Origin: Chitinophagaceae bacterium BSSC1
GTDB lineage: Bacteria; Bacteroidota; Bacteroidia; Chitinophagales; Chitinophagaceae
Length of the DNA stretch: 64,000 nt
Reading direction: 5' to 3'
Assembly: GCA_002256435.1 (NCBI GenBank)
Contig: NKJC01000001.1
Span: forward strand, 310,001-374,000
Below, one piece after another: positions 34,797-44,619 of this stretch; position 1 is the first letter of the stretch, and every line of letters starts with the position of its first letter. The position numbers were made by a program, and so were the translations under genes. Below the pieces are notes generated by a model that was not told the DNA's origin, made no database searches, and saw nothing but the letters and a program-made list of their open reading frames with translations.

Positions 34797-34895
34797 AACG
34801 CTCAAATAGGCGCAGATATTAGAAAATACCAAAATTTTTTTATACGGTACGCCAACTTTCAGGTATGTTTCTATCTTCACCCTACAATTTATACT

Positions 34896-35795
34896 ATGCA
34901 AGAAGTGCTAAACATCAACGGAATTTCCAAATCCTATGGCCCTATTAAGGCATTGCAAAATGTTAGTTTTCAGGTACCAAAGGGGGCAGTGTTTGGATTA
35001 TTGGGGCCAAATGGAAGTGGTAAAACCACGCTTTTGAGTATTGTTTTAGACATTCTAAAGGCCGATTCAGGCAGTTTTGCTTGGTTTGGGCATCCTGGTT
35101 CTCCCGCCACACGCAAACAAATTGGCTCCTTATTGGAAACCCCTAATTTTTATCATTATCTCTCTGCAACGGACAATTTAAAAATCACCCAGGCCATTAG
35201 TGGCAGGGGCGATGCGGCTTCTATTGACACAGCACTGAAAATTGTAAAATTGTATGAACGGAAAAATAGCAAGTTTAGCACCTATAGTTTGGGAATGAAA
35301 CAAAGACTAGCCATCGGCGCAGCCTTATTGGGCAATCCGGATGTATTGTTGTTTGACGAACCCACCAATGGTTTGGACCCTGTGGGGATAGCCGAAATTA
35401 GAGAACTGATTAGAGAACTGGCCAATCAAGGCAAAACCATTATCATGGCCAGCCACTTGTTAGATGAGGTTGAAAAAGTTTGTACCCATGTGGCCATTAT
35501 GAAAAGAGGAAACCTGTTAACCGCGGGTCCTGTTGATGAAGTGTTGGCCAATGAAGATATTGTAGAATTGGGCAGCCAAGATTTAAATGCATTAGAGGGC
35601 ATACTACAACAATACCAAGGTATCACGCAGATTAAAACAACAGACCATCAGTCTTTGCAGGCTTTCTTTCCAGTTGGTACTGCCAGCATGGAAGCCATTA
35701 ATAAACATTGCTTTGAACAAGGCGTGGTACTGAACCAACTGACCTTGAAAAAGAAAAGCCTTGAAACCAAATTCTTTGAATTGACCAACGACTAA
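34896..35795 (+). CDS. ABC-2 type transporter ATP-binding protein
   Basis: A 299-residue ATPase of the BcrA/NatA (DRA) group. It has Walker A GPNGSGKTTLLSIV, LETPNFYHYLSATDNL, signature YSLGMKQRLAIGAALLG, Walker B DVLLFDEPTNGLDP and the switch His (IIMASHLLDEVE). A C-terminal domain of about 80 residues follows the core, as in many drug- or bacitracin-type exporters. The permease gene follows after 10 bp. The cargo is unknown. It is divergent from the histidine kinase gene, with a gap of about 100 bp. Confidence 0.92.
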   Translation: MQEVLNINGISKSYGPIKALQNVSFQVPKGAVFGLLGPNGSGKTTLLSIVLDILKADSGSFAWFGHPGSPATRKQIGSLLETPNFYHYLSATDNLKITQAISGRGDAASIDTALKIVKLYERKNSKFSTYSLGMKQRLAIGAALLGNPDVLLFDEPTNGLDPVGIAEIRELIRELANQGKTIIMASHLLDEVEKVCTHVAIMKRGNLLTAGPVDEVLANEDIVELGSQDLNALEGILQQYQGITQIKTTDHQSLQAFFPVGTASMEAINKHCFEQGVVLNQLTLKKKSLETKFFELTND

Positions 35796-35805
35796 CACTA
35801 GCAAT

Positions 35806-36636
35806 ATGAACCTATTAGCACTTGTAAAAATAGAATGGCTGAAGATTAAAAAATACCCTGCATTCTGGTGGATGTTTGGAATAGTGGCTCTTACATATCC
35901 TGGCACCAATATGATGTTTTATTATGGATATAGTGAAGGCACCAAGGGTAAAGAAGTAGCCAGCAATGTGGCCAAAATGTTATTGGGCAATCCCTTTGCC
36001 TTTCCAGAAACCTGGCATACAGTTGCATTTTTGTCTTCTGTATTTATTATGATTCCAGCCATCTTGGTCATCATGTTGGTGACCAATGAATACAATTATA
36101 AAACGCATAGACAAAACATCATTGACGGCTGGAGCAGGGGCCAGTTTGTAACCAGCAAACTGTTTGATGTTGTGATAATTTCAATGGTTAGTACGGTATT
36201 GTATACCGCTGTGGCATTTGGTTTTGGGGCCTGGGCAGACTATGATAATATTGGCAGATGGGCTGAGCAATTGCAATATATTCCATTGTTCTTCTTACAA
36301 ACCTTTGCTCAATTAACCATTGCTTTTTTGTTGGGATTCTTGATTAAGAAAGCATTTATTGCTTTGGGTATTTTCTTTTTCTACAATTTGATCTTAGAAA
36401 ATATTGCTGTAGGATATGCCAAATTCAAATTAAACGATATTGGTAAATTCTTACCCTTTGAAATCTCTGACAGGATTATTCCATCACCCGCATTTATGTC
36501 TAGGTTTGGCAAAGACATGAAAGAGGCATACGAAAAAGCCTTGGATGCCATTCCCATGCATATTGCACTAACGCTGCTTTTAACAGGCGCCATTTGGGCA
36601 TTTTGTTATTGGAAACACAAACGCAGGGATCTCTAA
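35806..36636 (+). CDS. ABC-2 type transporter permease
   Basis: A 276-residue membrane protein with about six spans (for example WMFGIVALTYPGTNMMFYYG, VAFLSSVFIMIPAILVIMLV, ISMVSTVLYTAVAFGFGAWA, LQTFAQLTIAFLLGFLI, ALGIFFFYNLILENIAV and the last helix near IALTLLLTGAIWAFCYW). NEYNYKTHRQNIIDGWSR between spans 2 and 3 is the conserved ABC-2 coupling-helix type segment. It pairs with the ATPase gene 10 bp upstream. The cargo is unknown. Confidence 0.88.
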   Translation: MNLLALVKIEWLKIKKYPAFWWMFGIVALTYPGTNMMFYYGYSEGTKGKEVASNVAKMLLGNPFAFPETWHTVAFLSSVFIMIPAILVIMLVTNEYNYKTHRQNIIDGWSRGQFVTSKLFDVVIISMVSTVLYTAVAFGFGAWADYDNIGRWAEQLQYIPLFFLQTFAQLTIAFLLGFLIKKAFIALGIFFFYNLILENIAVGYAKFKLNDIGKFLPFEISDRIIPSPAFMSRFGKDMKEAYEKALDAIPMHIALTLLLTGAIWAFCYWKHKRRDL

Positions 36637-36663
36637 AACTGTCAATTGATTTTTACTTGAGAC

Positions 36664-37596
36664 CTATTTACTTGATTGAACCAGTTCTTCTAGAGCTTGG
36701 TCAACAGTGGGGTATCCGTGTTTGAATCCAGCACTTTGAATTTTGAAACTATTTACTTTGGCGCTTTTTAATACTTCAATACTCATCTCTCCTAAGACCA
36801 ATTTTAAAAAGAAAGCGGGTATATGAATGGGTAGGAAAAAAGAACCTTTCATTTTTTTGGCCAAGGTCAACATGAATTGTTTATTGGTTATTGTTTCAGG
36901 TGCTACTGCATTATAAATACCATTAAACTGTTGATCATCCAATGATTGTATCAAGAGGCTACAGAGGTCATTGATATGAATCCAACTGATGACTTGTTTA
37001 CCCGAACCAAGTATTGCTGCAATACCAAATTTCACGGGTTTTTTAAATTCAATCATGGCTCCACCATCATTGCTCAATACAATACCAAATCTAAAAATCA
37101 CCAATTTTTTCCCAAGTGCTTCAACAGGTTTTATTGCTTGCTCCCAAAGTCTACAAGTCTCTCCTAAAAATGCTGTGTCTGCTGGTGCGTCTTCCATAAA
37201 TCCTTTTTCCAAACTTTTGGCAGTATCTGGTCCATACCAACCAATGCCAGAAGCAGAGACCAAGGACTGTACTTTATTGGGCATGGTTTTCAAAGCATGC
37301 ACTAATAGTTCACCTGACTGCACCCTACTATCTAAAATTTCTTTTTTACGCGCCTTATTCCAACGTTTGTCTGCTACGCCGGCTCCAGCCAAATGAATTA
37401 TATGATCTGCTTGAGCAATGGCTTGCGGATCAATGGTTCCATTGGGAATATCCCATTGGTAATAACTGATATTTGGATCATTGGAACTACTGGAATTTCT
37501 GGTTAATATGCCAACCTGATGACCTTTTGCTATTAGCACTTGGGTAAGCGCACGCCCCACCGTTCCTGTTCCTCCTGTGATTAGAATCTTTGCCAT
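36664..37596 (-). CDS. TIGR01777-family NAD-dependent epimerase/dehydratase
   Basis: A 310-residue short-chain dehydrogenase-like protein of the SDR39U1/TIGR01777 family. It has the NAD(P)-binding ITGGTGTVGRALTQVL at the N-terminus, IIHLAGAGVADKRWNKARKKEI, SASGIGWYGP with the Tyr-like active site area, FRFGIVLSNDGGAM, and SWIHINDLCSLLI. The biological substrate of this family is not known. The ATG at 37596 gives MAKILITGG; the open frame extends upstream, but that part includes the terminator region of ftsZ and is rejected. The gene is downstream of ftsZ and separated by a strong terminator. Confidence 0.9.
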   Translation of the reverse strand: MAKILITGGTGTVGRALTQVLIAKGHQVGILTRNSSSSNDPNISYYQWDIPNGTIDPQAIAQADHIIHLAGAGVADKRWNKARKKEILDSRVQSGELLVHALKTMPNKVQSLVSASGIGWYGPDTAKSLEKGFMEDAPADTAFLGETCRLWEQAIKPVEALGKKLVIFRFGIVLSNDGGAMIEFKKPVKFGIAAILGSGKQVISWIHINDLCSLLIQSLDDQQFNGIYNAVAPETITNKQFMLTLAKKMKGSFFLPIHIPAFFLKLVLGEMSIEVLKSAKVNSFKIQSAGFKHGYPTVDQALEELVQSSK

Positions 37597-37630
37597 GTTG
37601 CAAGTTAAACCGGTTTTTCTCAACTTAAAT

Positions 37631-37660
37631 AAAAAACCCCCGGAAGCTATTCCGGGGGTT
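37631..37660 (-). terminator. Strong terminator of the dcw cluster after ftsZ
   Basis: AACCCCCGGAA (37635-37645) / TTCCGGGGGTT (37650-37660), loop GCTA. On the minus strand it is followed by TTTTTTATTT. It ends the ftsZ transcript. Confidence 0.93.
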
Positions 37661-37700
37661 AACAACTAAATCACCATGTTGAGATCAAAGCTAGCAATCG

Positions 37701-39629
37701 TTAATCTGGCTTTTTTCCATCCAGAAAGGTATTGATGGTAGAGAGTTGTGTTTGGTTATTGGCATCTTTTCCAACAGTTACCTTACTGTAAAAATTCTCT
37801 ACAGAAGTTAAGGTATTACCAAACAACTCCATATTCCTACGGATATACGCAGGTACCGAATCAAATTCATTGTTGGGGTCGGTAGTGTTCATGTTAAAAG
37901 ACAGGTTGCGCAATTTTTGAATGCGCTCGGCAGCCCTTCTTTTTTGTTCTTCCGACTCGTCTAAATAAGCGTCTTCTTGTGGAATAGAAGCCTGCACTGG
38001 CGCCACTTGTGGGGCTGGTGCCACTTCTTCACGCATTACCAATTGCATGGGTTCTTCCTCTTCCATTTGTACTGATGGAGTAGGTTGAATTACCGTTACT
38101 GCTTTTGCAGGTGCTTGTTCTGGAACAGGGGCTGAAACAATTGGAGCAACTACAGGAGCAACTTGTACAGGTGCTGGTGTTGTTACGGGTGTTTCAGCAT
38201 AAATATTATTAGGCTTGCTCAAACCAGAGAATCTATTGGTATTTACTACCGCTGGTTGATCAGAAACCGTAAAATTCACTAATTCTTCTAATTCTGTTTT
38301 TGCAACTGGCTCAGGAACAATTTCCATTTCTGGAGCTTTCACTTCTACTGTTTCTGGAAGATCCAAACTCAGTTCAAAATGAAATACCTCCTGTTCTTCA
38401 GTAACATCCAATGCCGCTGAAACAATGGGCTCCACCATATATACTGGAGCTTCCACTTCCAGAGCAGACTTATAAATTGGCATGTCTAACAGCTCGTCTG
38501 AATCCTGTAGACTTGGCTCAAAAGGGTCAATTTGAGGTTGAGGATTGGCAGGCTTTGCAGCTACTGGCATTTTGGGTTCAGCACCAGCAACGTCTAAAGT
38601 CATCACTATTTTCTCTTCCACTGGTGCTGCTTTTTGAACAGGCACAGGTTTAGAGAATGGATCTTTGTGTTCAAATCCTGTAGCAATAAGTGTAATGCCA
38701 ATTTTCTTATCCAATGTTGGATCATAGCCCATACCCACAATCACATCGGTGGCTTCTCCGGCTTGCATGCGTAGGTAATTATTAATGGTCTCTACCTCAT
38801 CCATGGTGCATTCGTGTTCACCTTCTGCACTATTGATATTGATGAGAATCCATTTAGCACCTTTAATATCACTATCGTTCAATAATGGAGAACTCAATGC
38901 TTCTTCAATGGCGCGTTGTGCCCTATCTTCTCCTTCTACTTCACTCTTTCCCAAGATGGCTACACCACCATTTTTCATTACGGTACATACATCGGCAAAA
39001 TCCACAATAATATGACCGCGACTATTGATGATATCGGTAATACATTTAGCAGCAGTTGCCAATACATTATCGGCCTTGCTAAATGCTTCTTTCATTTTCA
39101 GATTGCCATATTGCATGCGCAATTTGTCATTGCTGATTACCAGTAAAGTATCTACATAGGGTTTCAATTGACGGATGCCCTCTTCTGCTTGTTGCAAACG
39201 TCTTGGTCCTTCAAATCCAAATGGCGTGGTAACAATACCCACGGTTAAGATTCCTAAGTCTTTGCAGATTTGAGAAATAATGGGAGCACCACCTGTACCA
39301 GTTCCACCACCCATACCAGCGCAGATAAATGCCATTTTGGTATTTACTTCCAAGATCCTTTTAATTTCTTCCAAGGATTCTTCGGTAGCTTTTTTGCCTA
39401 CTTCAGGATTAGCACCTGCACCCAAACCCTGGGTCAAGTGTGGTCCAAGCTGGATTTTATTGGGAACCCTGCTTTGTTCAATGGCTTTGGCATCAGTGTT
39501 GCAGATAATAAAATCTACTCCCTCAATGTCTTGGGCAAACATGAAATTGACGGCATTGCTTCCTCCACCTCCAACACCAAGAACTTTGATGATAGAAGAT
39601 TTCTGTTTTGGAAGATCAAAATGGATCAT
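37701..39629 (-). CDS. ftsZ: Cell division protein FtsZ with a long C-terminal linker
   Basis: FtsZ is the tubulin-like GTPase that forms the Z ring. The 642-residue protein has the GTPase core (residues 1 to about 325): KVLGVGGGGSNAVNFM, the tubulin signature AGMGGGTGTGGAPIIS, and TDIINSRGHIIVDFADV. A Pro/Val/Ala/Glu-rich, probably disordered linker of about 230 residues follows, far longer than in E. coli (about 50). A charged helix (EEQKRRAAERIQKLRNL) and a conserved-looking SVPAYIRRNMELFG, resembling the usual C-terminal binding peptide, come next. That peptide is followed by about 40 more residues, so it is internal. It is the last gene of the cluster, preceded by ftsA with a 74-bp gap. 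Confidence 0.96.
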   Translation of the reverse strand: MIHFDLPKQKSSIIKVLGVGGGGSNAVNFMFAQDIEGVDFIICNTDAKAIEQSRVPNKIQLGPHLTQGLGAGANPEVGKKATEESLEEIKRILEVNTKMAFICAGMGGGTGTGGAPIISQICKDLGILTVGIVTTPFGFEGPRRLQQAEEGIRQLKPYVDTLLVISNDKLRMQYGNLKMKEAFSKADNVLATAAKCITDIINSRGHIIVDFADVCTVMKNGGVAILGKSEVEGEDRAQRAIEEALSSPLLNDSDIKGAKWILININSAEGEHECTMDEVETINNYLRMQAGEATDVIVGMGYDPTLDKKIGITLIATGFEHKDPFSKPVPVQKAAPVEEKIVMTLDVAGAEPKMPVAAKPANPQPQIDPFEPSLQDSDELLDMPIYKSALEVEAPVYMVEPIVSAALDVTEEQEVFHFELSLDLPETVEVKAPEMEIVPEPVAKTELEELVNFTVSDQPAVVNTNRFSGLSKPNNIYAETPVTTPAPVQVAPVVAPIVSAPVPEQAPAKAVTVIQPTPSVQMEEEEPMQLVMREEVAPAPQVAPVQASIPQEDAYLDESEEQKRRAAERIQKLRNLSFNMNTTDPNNEFDSVPAYIRRNMELFGNTLTSVENFYSKVTVGKDANNQTQLSTINTFLDGKKPD

Positions 39630-39703
39630 AAGGAAAGGTTTAGATGGACGTACTGTTTTCTACGGGGTATAGGATTGTATGTAATAACGAAAAAAATTAA
39701 TAA

Positions 39704-41071
39704 TTATTTTATAATCTGATCTTCTTCCTCTTTGAACATGTCTATTAAGTTGTCTTTAAACATATTCCAGAATTTGTTTTTTCTAGCAGCAACGTTAACA
39801 ACTGGCGCTACAGGAACTTCCATTTTCACTTCTTCCTCTTGCTTTGTTAAAGTAGAAGGAACGTTCACTTTTACAAAGCTTGATTGGAAGTCTTTGTTAT
39901 GGTGTTCATAGTCATTGTACCCTTTCAGGATTAAACCAATACAAGTACTGTACATAGGTTTTTTCAATTCCTCAATATGGTTAGGCGCCAAGTGTTCATT
40001 GGGCAAACCAATTCTAGCATTTAGACCAGTAGTATATTCGGTTAATTGAATCAGGTGTTTTAGTTGAGATCCGCCACCAGTAAGGATAACACCTCCGTTT
40101 AGTGCACGGCTATCTAAACCAACTTGTTTTAGGTGATAGCTTACAAAATCCAAGATCTCACTCATCCTAGCTTGGATAATCTGAGCCAGATTTTTGACGC
40201 TGATTTCTTTAGCAGGCATGCCTTTTAAACCAGGGATGGTAATATAGGCATTGGCTTTTGCTTCATCGGCTAGAGCGCTACCAAACTGAACTTTCATGGC
40301 TTCTGCCTGGCTTTTCAGCACACCCAGACCCAAACGGATATCGTTGGTAATATTCTCTCCACCAAAAGGAATTACAGCAGTATGTTTTAAAATGCCTTCA
40401 TAGAAAACGGCTAAGTCAGAAGTACCGCCACCAATATCTAATATAGCAACACCGGCTTCCATGTCAATCTCACTCATCACCGCACTTGCAGAAGCCAAAG
40501 GTTGTAACACTAGGTCTTTGGTAGAGAGTCCGCTTCTTTCCACCGCGCGATTAATATTGCGGATAGCGTTTCTGTCTCCAGTAATAATATGGAAATTAGC
40601 ACCCACTTTAACCCCATTAAAACCAACGGGATCTTTGATGTTCTGGATATTGTCTACATGAAAATCTTGAGGAATCACGTCAATAATCTGGTCTCCTGCA
40701 GGAATAAAAGTCTTGCGTTGGTTATTCACCAATTGGTCAATTTCCCAACCTTGAATTTCATTGTCTGGTTCTTGTCTCACCATGTCGCCACGGGTTTGCA
40801 AGCTCTTGATATGGTGACCAGCAATACCTACGTATACCTCTTTCACTTCCAAATCAGGATTGCTTTCATAGCAATTTGCCAAAGCCTGTTGAATGGCTTT
40901 GATGGTCTGGTCAATATTTAAAACTTGACCATGTTGAACCCCACTACTATTGGCCCTACCAAAGCCCAGGATTTCTAATTTGCCAAACTCATTTTTCCTT
41001 CCTGCGATGGCTGCAATCTTGGTGGTACCGATGTCCAGACCAACAATGATGGGCGATTCATTGAGACTCAT
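39704..41071 (-). CDS. ftsA: Cell division protein FtsA
   Basis: FtsA is the actin-like protein that anchors FtsZ to the membrane. The 455-residue product has the ATP-binding phosphate 1 motif IVGLDIGTTKIAAIAG, the 1C domain (HGQVLNIDQTIKAIQQAL), VAILDIGGGTSDLAVF (phosphate 2), and GGVILTGGGSQLKHL (adenosine motif). A Glu/Val-rich linker leads to a C-terminal amphipathic helix (KNKFWNMFKDNLIDMFKEEE), the likely membrane-targeting sequence. Length is slightly longer than E. coli FtsA (420). It starts 8 bp downstream of the ftsQ stop, so translation is probably coupled. Confidence 0.96.
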   Translation of the reverse strand: MSLNESPIIVGLDIGTTKIAAIAGRKNEFGKLEILGFGRANSSGVQHGQVLNIDQTIKAIQQALANCYESNPDLEVKEVYVGIAGHHIKSLQTRGDMVRQEPDNEIQGWEIDQLVNNQRKTFIPAGDQIIDVIPQDFHVDNIQNIKDPVGFNGVKVGANFHIITGDRNAIRNINRAVERSGLSTKDLVLQPLASASAVMSEIDMEAGVAILDIGGGTSDLAVFYEGILKHTAVIPFGGENITNDIRLGLGVLKSQAEAMKVQFGSALADEAKANAYITIPGLKGMPAKEISVKNLAQIIQARMSEILDFVSYHLKQVGLDSRALNGGVILTGGGSQLKHLIQLTEYTTGLNARIGLPNEHLAPNHIEELKKPMYSTCIGLILKGYNDYEHHNKDFQSSFVKVNVPSTLTKQEEEVKMEVPVAPVVNVAARKNKFWNMFKDNLIDMFKEEEDQIIK

Positions 41072-41078
41072 AAAATAG

Positions 41079-42167
41079 CTATTTAGTTGTTAACGGATTA
41101 TTGTTTGATTTATTGTTTTTAATTGGCTTTGTGGGCTTCTTTGTTTTGTTTTTATTAGAAGGCAATACTGCTTTGGGTTTTGCTGTTGGAACAGCGGATT
41201 TAGCAACTTGTTTAGGAGTTGGTGTTGCCTCTGACTTTGTTGGAACCGTTGTTGGTTTAACAGGAATCGCCGTAGGCTTAGTACTAATGGGTGCTGCAGG
41301 TTCAGCTTCTACTGGAATGGGCAAGGTCTTTATAGAAAGGTCAAGTAAGCGTTGCTTGGCTAAGGCTGAGTCAATAAATGCTTTCTCTGTACCCCTTCTA
41401 ACTGCTACTACTTGGTTGCTAAAACGGATATCCAATTTTTCATAGGTATTCAAACCTTGCTGCACTAGTGCTTGTTCATAAAAGGCATTGAGCCTTTTGA
41501 ATTTAGCAGCTAACTGATCAGCTGCACCAACTAATATGATATGATTACCCACCATGGGTATGAGTTCAAATTGGCTTTGTGGATCTATATTTACTTGTTG
41601 AATCTGTGCCATCCAAAAAGAATCTGCCAAGATTTGTTTAGACAGGTCTACCACCCCTTGCAGCACCATACTATCTGGATGCGCCAACACGGGTTTGTCA
41701 GAAGGGAAATTGGTAAACACTGGAACTTTGGCACTGATTTTTTCACTTAATGGCAAACGCAAACCTGTACTGTCTACATAAAAAGAACCACCACCAATAT
41801 GGAATACCCTAGCAACTGGCTGTCTTTCTTGGATGTGCACCTGCAAGGCTTGGTTATTGTCAAAATACAATTCAGCATGGTCTACCCAACTATTGGCTTC
41901 TAACAAATTCTCTAAATTTCTCAGATTGGTTTTAGTGGTAGGGTTGCCAATGACTTTGCCGTTGGCATTGATCAAAGCCAATATATCTTGCTCGTCTAAG
42001 AACATATGTTGTTCCGCACCCACAATTTCAATTTGAATGGCGGTACAAAGTTTCTGAGACTTCTTAGTAATGGCCGCGCCAAACAACACAACAGCTCCAA
42101 TGCCAAACAAGAGCCAAAGGGTTTGGATGATGCGCTTTTTCCACGGTATGTTCTTAAAACTAATCAA
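41079..42167 (-). CDS. ftsQ: Cell division protein FtsQ/DivIB
   Basis: A 362-residue bitopic protein. A cytoplasmic basic end (MISFKNIPWKKRI) is followed by one transmembrane helix (IQTLWLLFGIGAVVLFGAAI). Then come a POTRA-like domain (IEIVGAEQHMFLDEQDILALI) and the FtsQ beta domain with NSWVDHAELYFDNNQALQVHIQERQPVARVF. The C-terminal part (about residues 285-362) is unusual: Pro/Thr/Lys-rich low-complexity sequence ending in KNKTKKPTKPIKNNKSNN. Such basic tails are not seen in E. coli FtsQ and may contact the wall. It overlaps murC by 4 bp at the start and is followed by ftsA. Confidence 0.9.
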   Translation of the reverse strand: MISFKNIPWKKRIIQTLWLLFGIGAVVLFGAAITKKSQKLCTAIQIEIVGAEQHMFLDEQDILALINANGKVIGNPTTKTNLRNLENLLEANSWVDHAELYFDNNQALQVHIQERQPVARVFHIGGGSFYVDSTGLRLPLSEKISAKVPVFTNFPSDKPVLAHPDSMVLQGVVDLSKQILADSFWMAQIQQVNIDPQSQFELIPMVGNHIILVGAADQLAAKFKRLNAFYEQALVQQGLNTYEKLDIRFSNQVVAVRRGTEKAFIDSALAKQRLLDLSIKTLPIPVEAEPAAPISTKPTAIPVKPTTVPTKSEATPTPKQVAKSAVPTAKPKAVLPSNKNKTKKPTKPIKNNKSNNNPLTTK

Positions 42168-43522
42168 GATGCCAAAATGTTTTTAACCTGATGAACCAAA
42201 ACGTCTATATCTCCTGCTCCAGCCATCACAATCAAATCCGGTTTATTGGCTTCCATCCATGCCAACATGGCTTCTTTCTCTAACACTGCTTTTTCTGCTA
42301 ATTGCATCTTGTCTAAAATGCTATAACTAGTTACGCCTTCCATGGGTAATTCTCTAGCTGGGTAAATGGGCAATAGGATTACTTGATCTGCCAGGTCAAG
42401 ACTTTCTGCAAATTCTTTTGCCAGGTCATTGGTGCGGCTAAACAAGTGTGGTTGAAATACCAGCACCATTTTTTTGTTGGCAAACAAACTTCTTACTCCT
42501 GTAATCAATGCACGCAGTTCTTCAGGATGGTGGGCATAGTCATCAATCAACACTTGGTTGGGTTGGTTAACAATGTATTCAAACCTTCTTTTCACACCTT
42601 TAAAATCTGCAATAGCTGCGCGAATTTTTTCGTCTTCAATACCCAAATGTTTGGCAACAGTAATGGCTGCAATGGCATTCTCTATATTATGTAATCCGCC
42701 CATGGGTAACAATACATTTGTTACCATCAAGTTGCTAAATTGCACGTCAAAGCAATAAGCACCTTGAACTATGCGCAAATTCACAGCCTTTACATCGGCT
42801 AATTGATTTTGATAATCGTAGTGGTATTGGTGCGCTGCTGTTAATTCAGCACTGCGCTTCATCCCATATTTGCTGACTAGGCAACCACCAGGTTTTAATT
42901 TTTGTGAGAACTCAACAAAGGCATCCGTCACCGCTTCGGGAGTTCCATAAATGTCTAAATGGTCCGGATCCATAGAAGTGATCACGGCCACATCAGGAAC
43001 CAATTTTAGAAAACTACGGTCATATTCATCCGCTTCTACCACCACCACATTTCTTTCACTGCTCCAGAAATTAGTCTGATAATTAGCAGCAATGCCACCC
43101 AGAAAAGCATTACATCCATAACCCGAATCACGCAACAAATGCGCAATCATAGAAGTTACGGTGGTCTTGCCATGGGTACCAGCAATACAAATATTAAAAG
43201 AGGATTCTGTGATCATTTGCAACACATCACTGCGCTTAACCACTGGAATTCCCTTCTGTCTATAATATACTAACTCAGCCTGTGTTGCAGGAATTGCTGG
43301 CGTGTACACCACTAAGTCTGGGTTTTCAGGAATCAGGTCAAGTCTTTCTTCATAGTGAATGGCAATACCCGACGCTTCTAGTGTTCTGGTTAAAACAGTA
43401 CTAGTTTTATCATAACCACTTACAGCCACATTTTTGGAATGAAAATACCTAGCCAAGGCACTCATGCCAATGCCACCAATGCCTATAAAATAAATGGTTT
43501 GTATGTTGCTTAACTTACTCAC
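42164..43522 (-). CDS. murC: UDP-N-acetylmuramate-L-alanine ligase
   Basis: MurC adds L-alanine to UDP-MurNAc, the first amino acid of the peptidoglycan stem. The 452-residue product starts with a nucleotide-binding region (IYFIGIGGIGMSALARYFHSK), then the ATP P-loop AGTHGKTTVTSMIAHLL, the EADEYDRSF block, and YAHHPEELRALI in the C-terminal domain with the conserved AHHP motif. Length is normal. It overlaps murG at its 5' end by 4 bp and ftsQ at its 3' end by 4 bp, so the three genes are likely translated in a coupled way. Confidence 0.97.
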   Translation of the reverse strand: MSKLSNIQTIYFIGIGGIGMSALARYFHSKNVAVSGYDKTSTVLTRTLEASGIAIHYEERLDLIPENPDLVVYTPAIPATQAELVYYRQKGIPVVKRSDVLQMITESSFNICIAGTHGKTTVTSMIAHLLRDSGYGCNAFLGGIAANYQTNFWSSERNVVVVEADEYDRSFLKLVPDVAVITSMDPDHLDIYGTPEAVTDAFVEFSQKLKPGGCLVSKYGMKRSAELTAAHQYHYDYQNQLADVKAVNLRIVQGAYCFDVQFSNLMVTNVLLPMGGLHNIENAIAAITVAKHLGIEDEKIRAAIADFKGVKRRFEYIVNQPNQVLIDDYAHHPEELRALITGVRSLFANKKMVLVFQPHLFSRTNDLAKEFAESLDLADQVILLPIYPARELPMEGVTSYSILDKMQLAEKAVLEKEAMLAWMEANKPDLIVMAGAGDIDVLVHQVKNILAS

Positions 43523-44610
43523 TTGATGGTATTCAATATATTTTTGGCAATTAAATTATCTGCGTTGTCAATGGCCATGGCCCTGCTATTTTTTTCAAAC
43601 AAATGAAGACTAACTGGATCTTTGGCCAATTGAATGGTTTTGTTAAGGAGCAGGGTTTTTACGTCTGGGTCTTTGATCATCAAAGCCGCTTGGCGTTTTA
43701 CAAGCGCTTGTGCATTATGTGTTTGATGGTCTTCTGCCGCGTGTGGATAGGGTACAAAAATGGCCGCCTTACCTGCTACACAAATTTCTGTAACAGACAT
43801 CGCGCCAGCTCTGCTAATCACCAGATCAGCCGCAGCATAAGCTTTGTCCATATCATTGATAAAACTATTCACCCAAATATGGTTCATACCCTTGGCCTTT
43901 GACTGATAATAGTCTGCATTGGGTTTTCCTGTTTGCCAAATTAGCTGAAGGTTATTCAATCTAAAAGCATCTAAGTTTAATGCCAGCGCGTCATTGATAG
44001 ACTTAGCACCCAAACTTCCACCAATAGCCAAGACGGTTTGTTTGTTGGGATCCAATCCAAAATGCTTGAGTGCTTCTTCTTTTGAAACCGTTGCTTGCGC
44101 GATGGCTTTTCTTACAGGATTACCTGTAATCATCAATTTATCGGCAGGAAAAAACTTGTCCATTCCTTCTGCTGCCACATAAATTTTTGTTGCTTTTTTG
44201 GCTAAGTACAAATTGGCTTTGCCTGCAAAGGAATTGCTTTCATGAATAAAAGTAGGAATACCCTTTGCCTGAGCTAATCGCAAAACAGGCAAGGTGGAAT
44301 AACCACCCACACCAATCACAGCATCAGGTGGAAAGGATTTAAAAATTTGACGCACTTGAAAAAAACTCTTGATCAATTTTAATGGAAGACCTAAATTTTT
44401 GACCAAGGAAGATCTATTTAGTCCTGCGATTGTTATGCCCTTGATTTGATATCCAGCCTGAGGTACTTTTTCCATTTCCATCTTACCAGTTGCCCCAACA
44501 AATAGGAACTCCGTATTGGGTTCCAAAGCTTTGATGGCATTGGCAATGGCAATGGCCGGGAAGATATGTCCTCCGGTACCGCCTCCTGCTATGATGATCT
44601 TTTTGTTCAT
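43519..44610 (-). CDS. murG: UDP-GlcNAc:undecaprenyl-PP-MurNAc-pentapeptide GlcNAc transferase
   Basis: MurG makes lipid II from lipid I on the cytoplasmic face. The 363-residue product begins IIIAGGGTGGHIFPAIAIANAI with the G-loop. It has the GVGGYSTLPVLRLAQ block, the second G-loop LAIGGSLGAKSINDAL, and the UDP-GlcNAc-binding segment SRAGAMSVTEICVAGKAAIFVPYPHAAEDHQTHNA. Length is normal. It is 9 bp downstream of ftsW and overlaps murC by 4 bp. Confidence 0.97.
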   Translation of the reverse strand: MNKKIIIAGGGTGGHIFPAIAIANAIKALEPNTEFLFVGATGKMEMEKVPQAGYQIKGITIAGLNRSSLVKNLGLPLKLIKSFFQVRQIFKSFPPDAVIGVGGYSTLPVLRLAQAKGIPTFIHESNSFAGKANLYLAKKATKIYVAAEGMDKFFPADKLMITGNPVRKAIAQATVSKEEALKHFGLDPNKQTVLAIGGSLGAKSINDALALNLDAFRLNNLQLIWQTGKPNADYYQSKAKGMNHIWVNSFINDMDKAYAAADLVISRAGAMSVTEICVAGKAAIFVPYPHAAEDHQTHNAQALVKRQAALMIKDPDVKTLLLNKTIQLAKDPVSLHLFEKNSRAMAIDNADNLIAKNILNTIK

Positions 44611-44619
44611 TAATAATTA

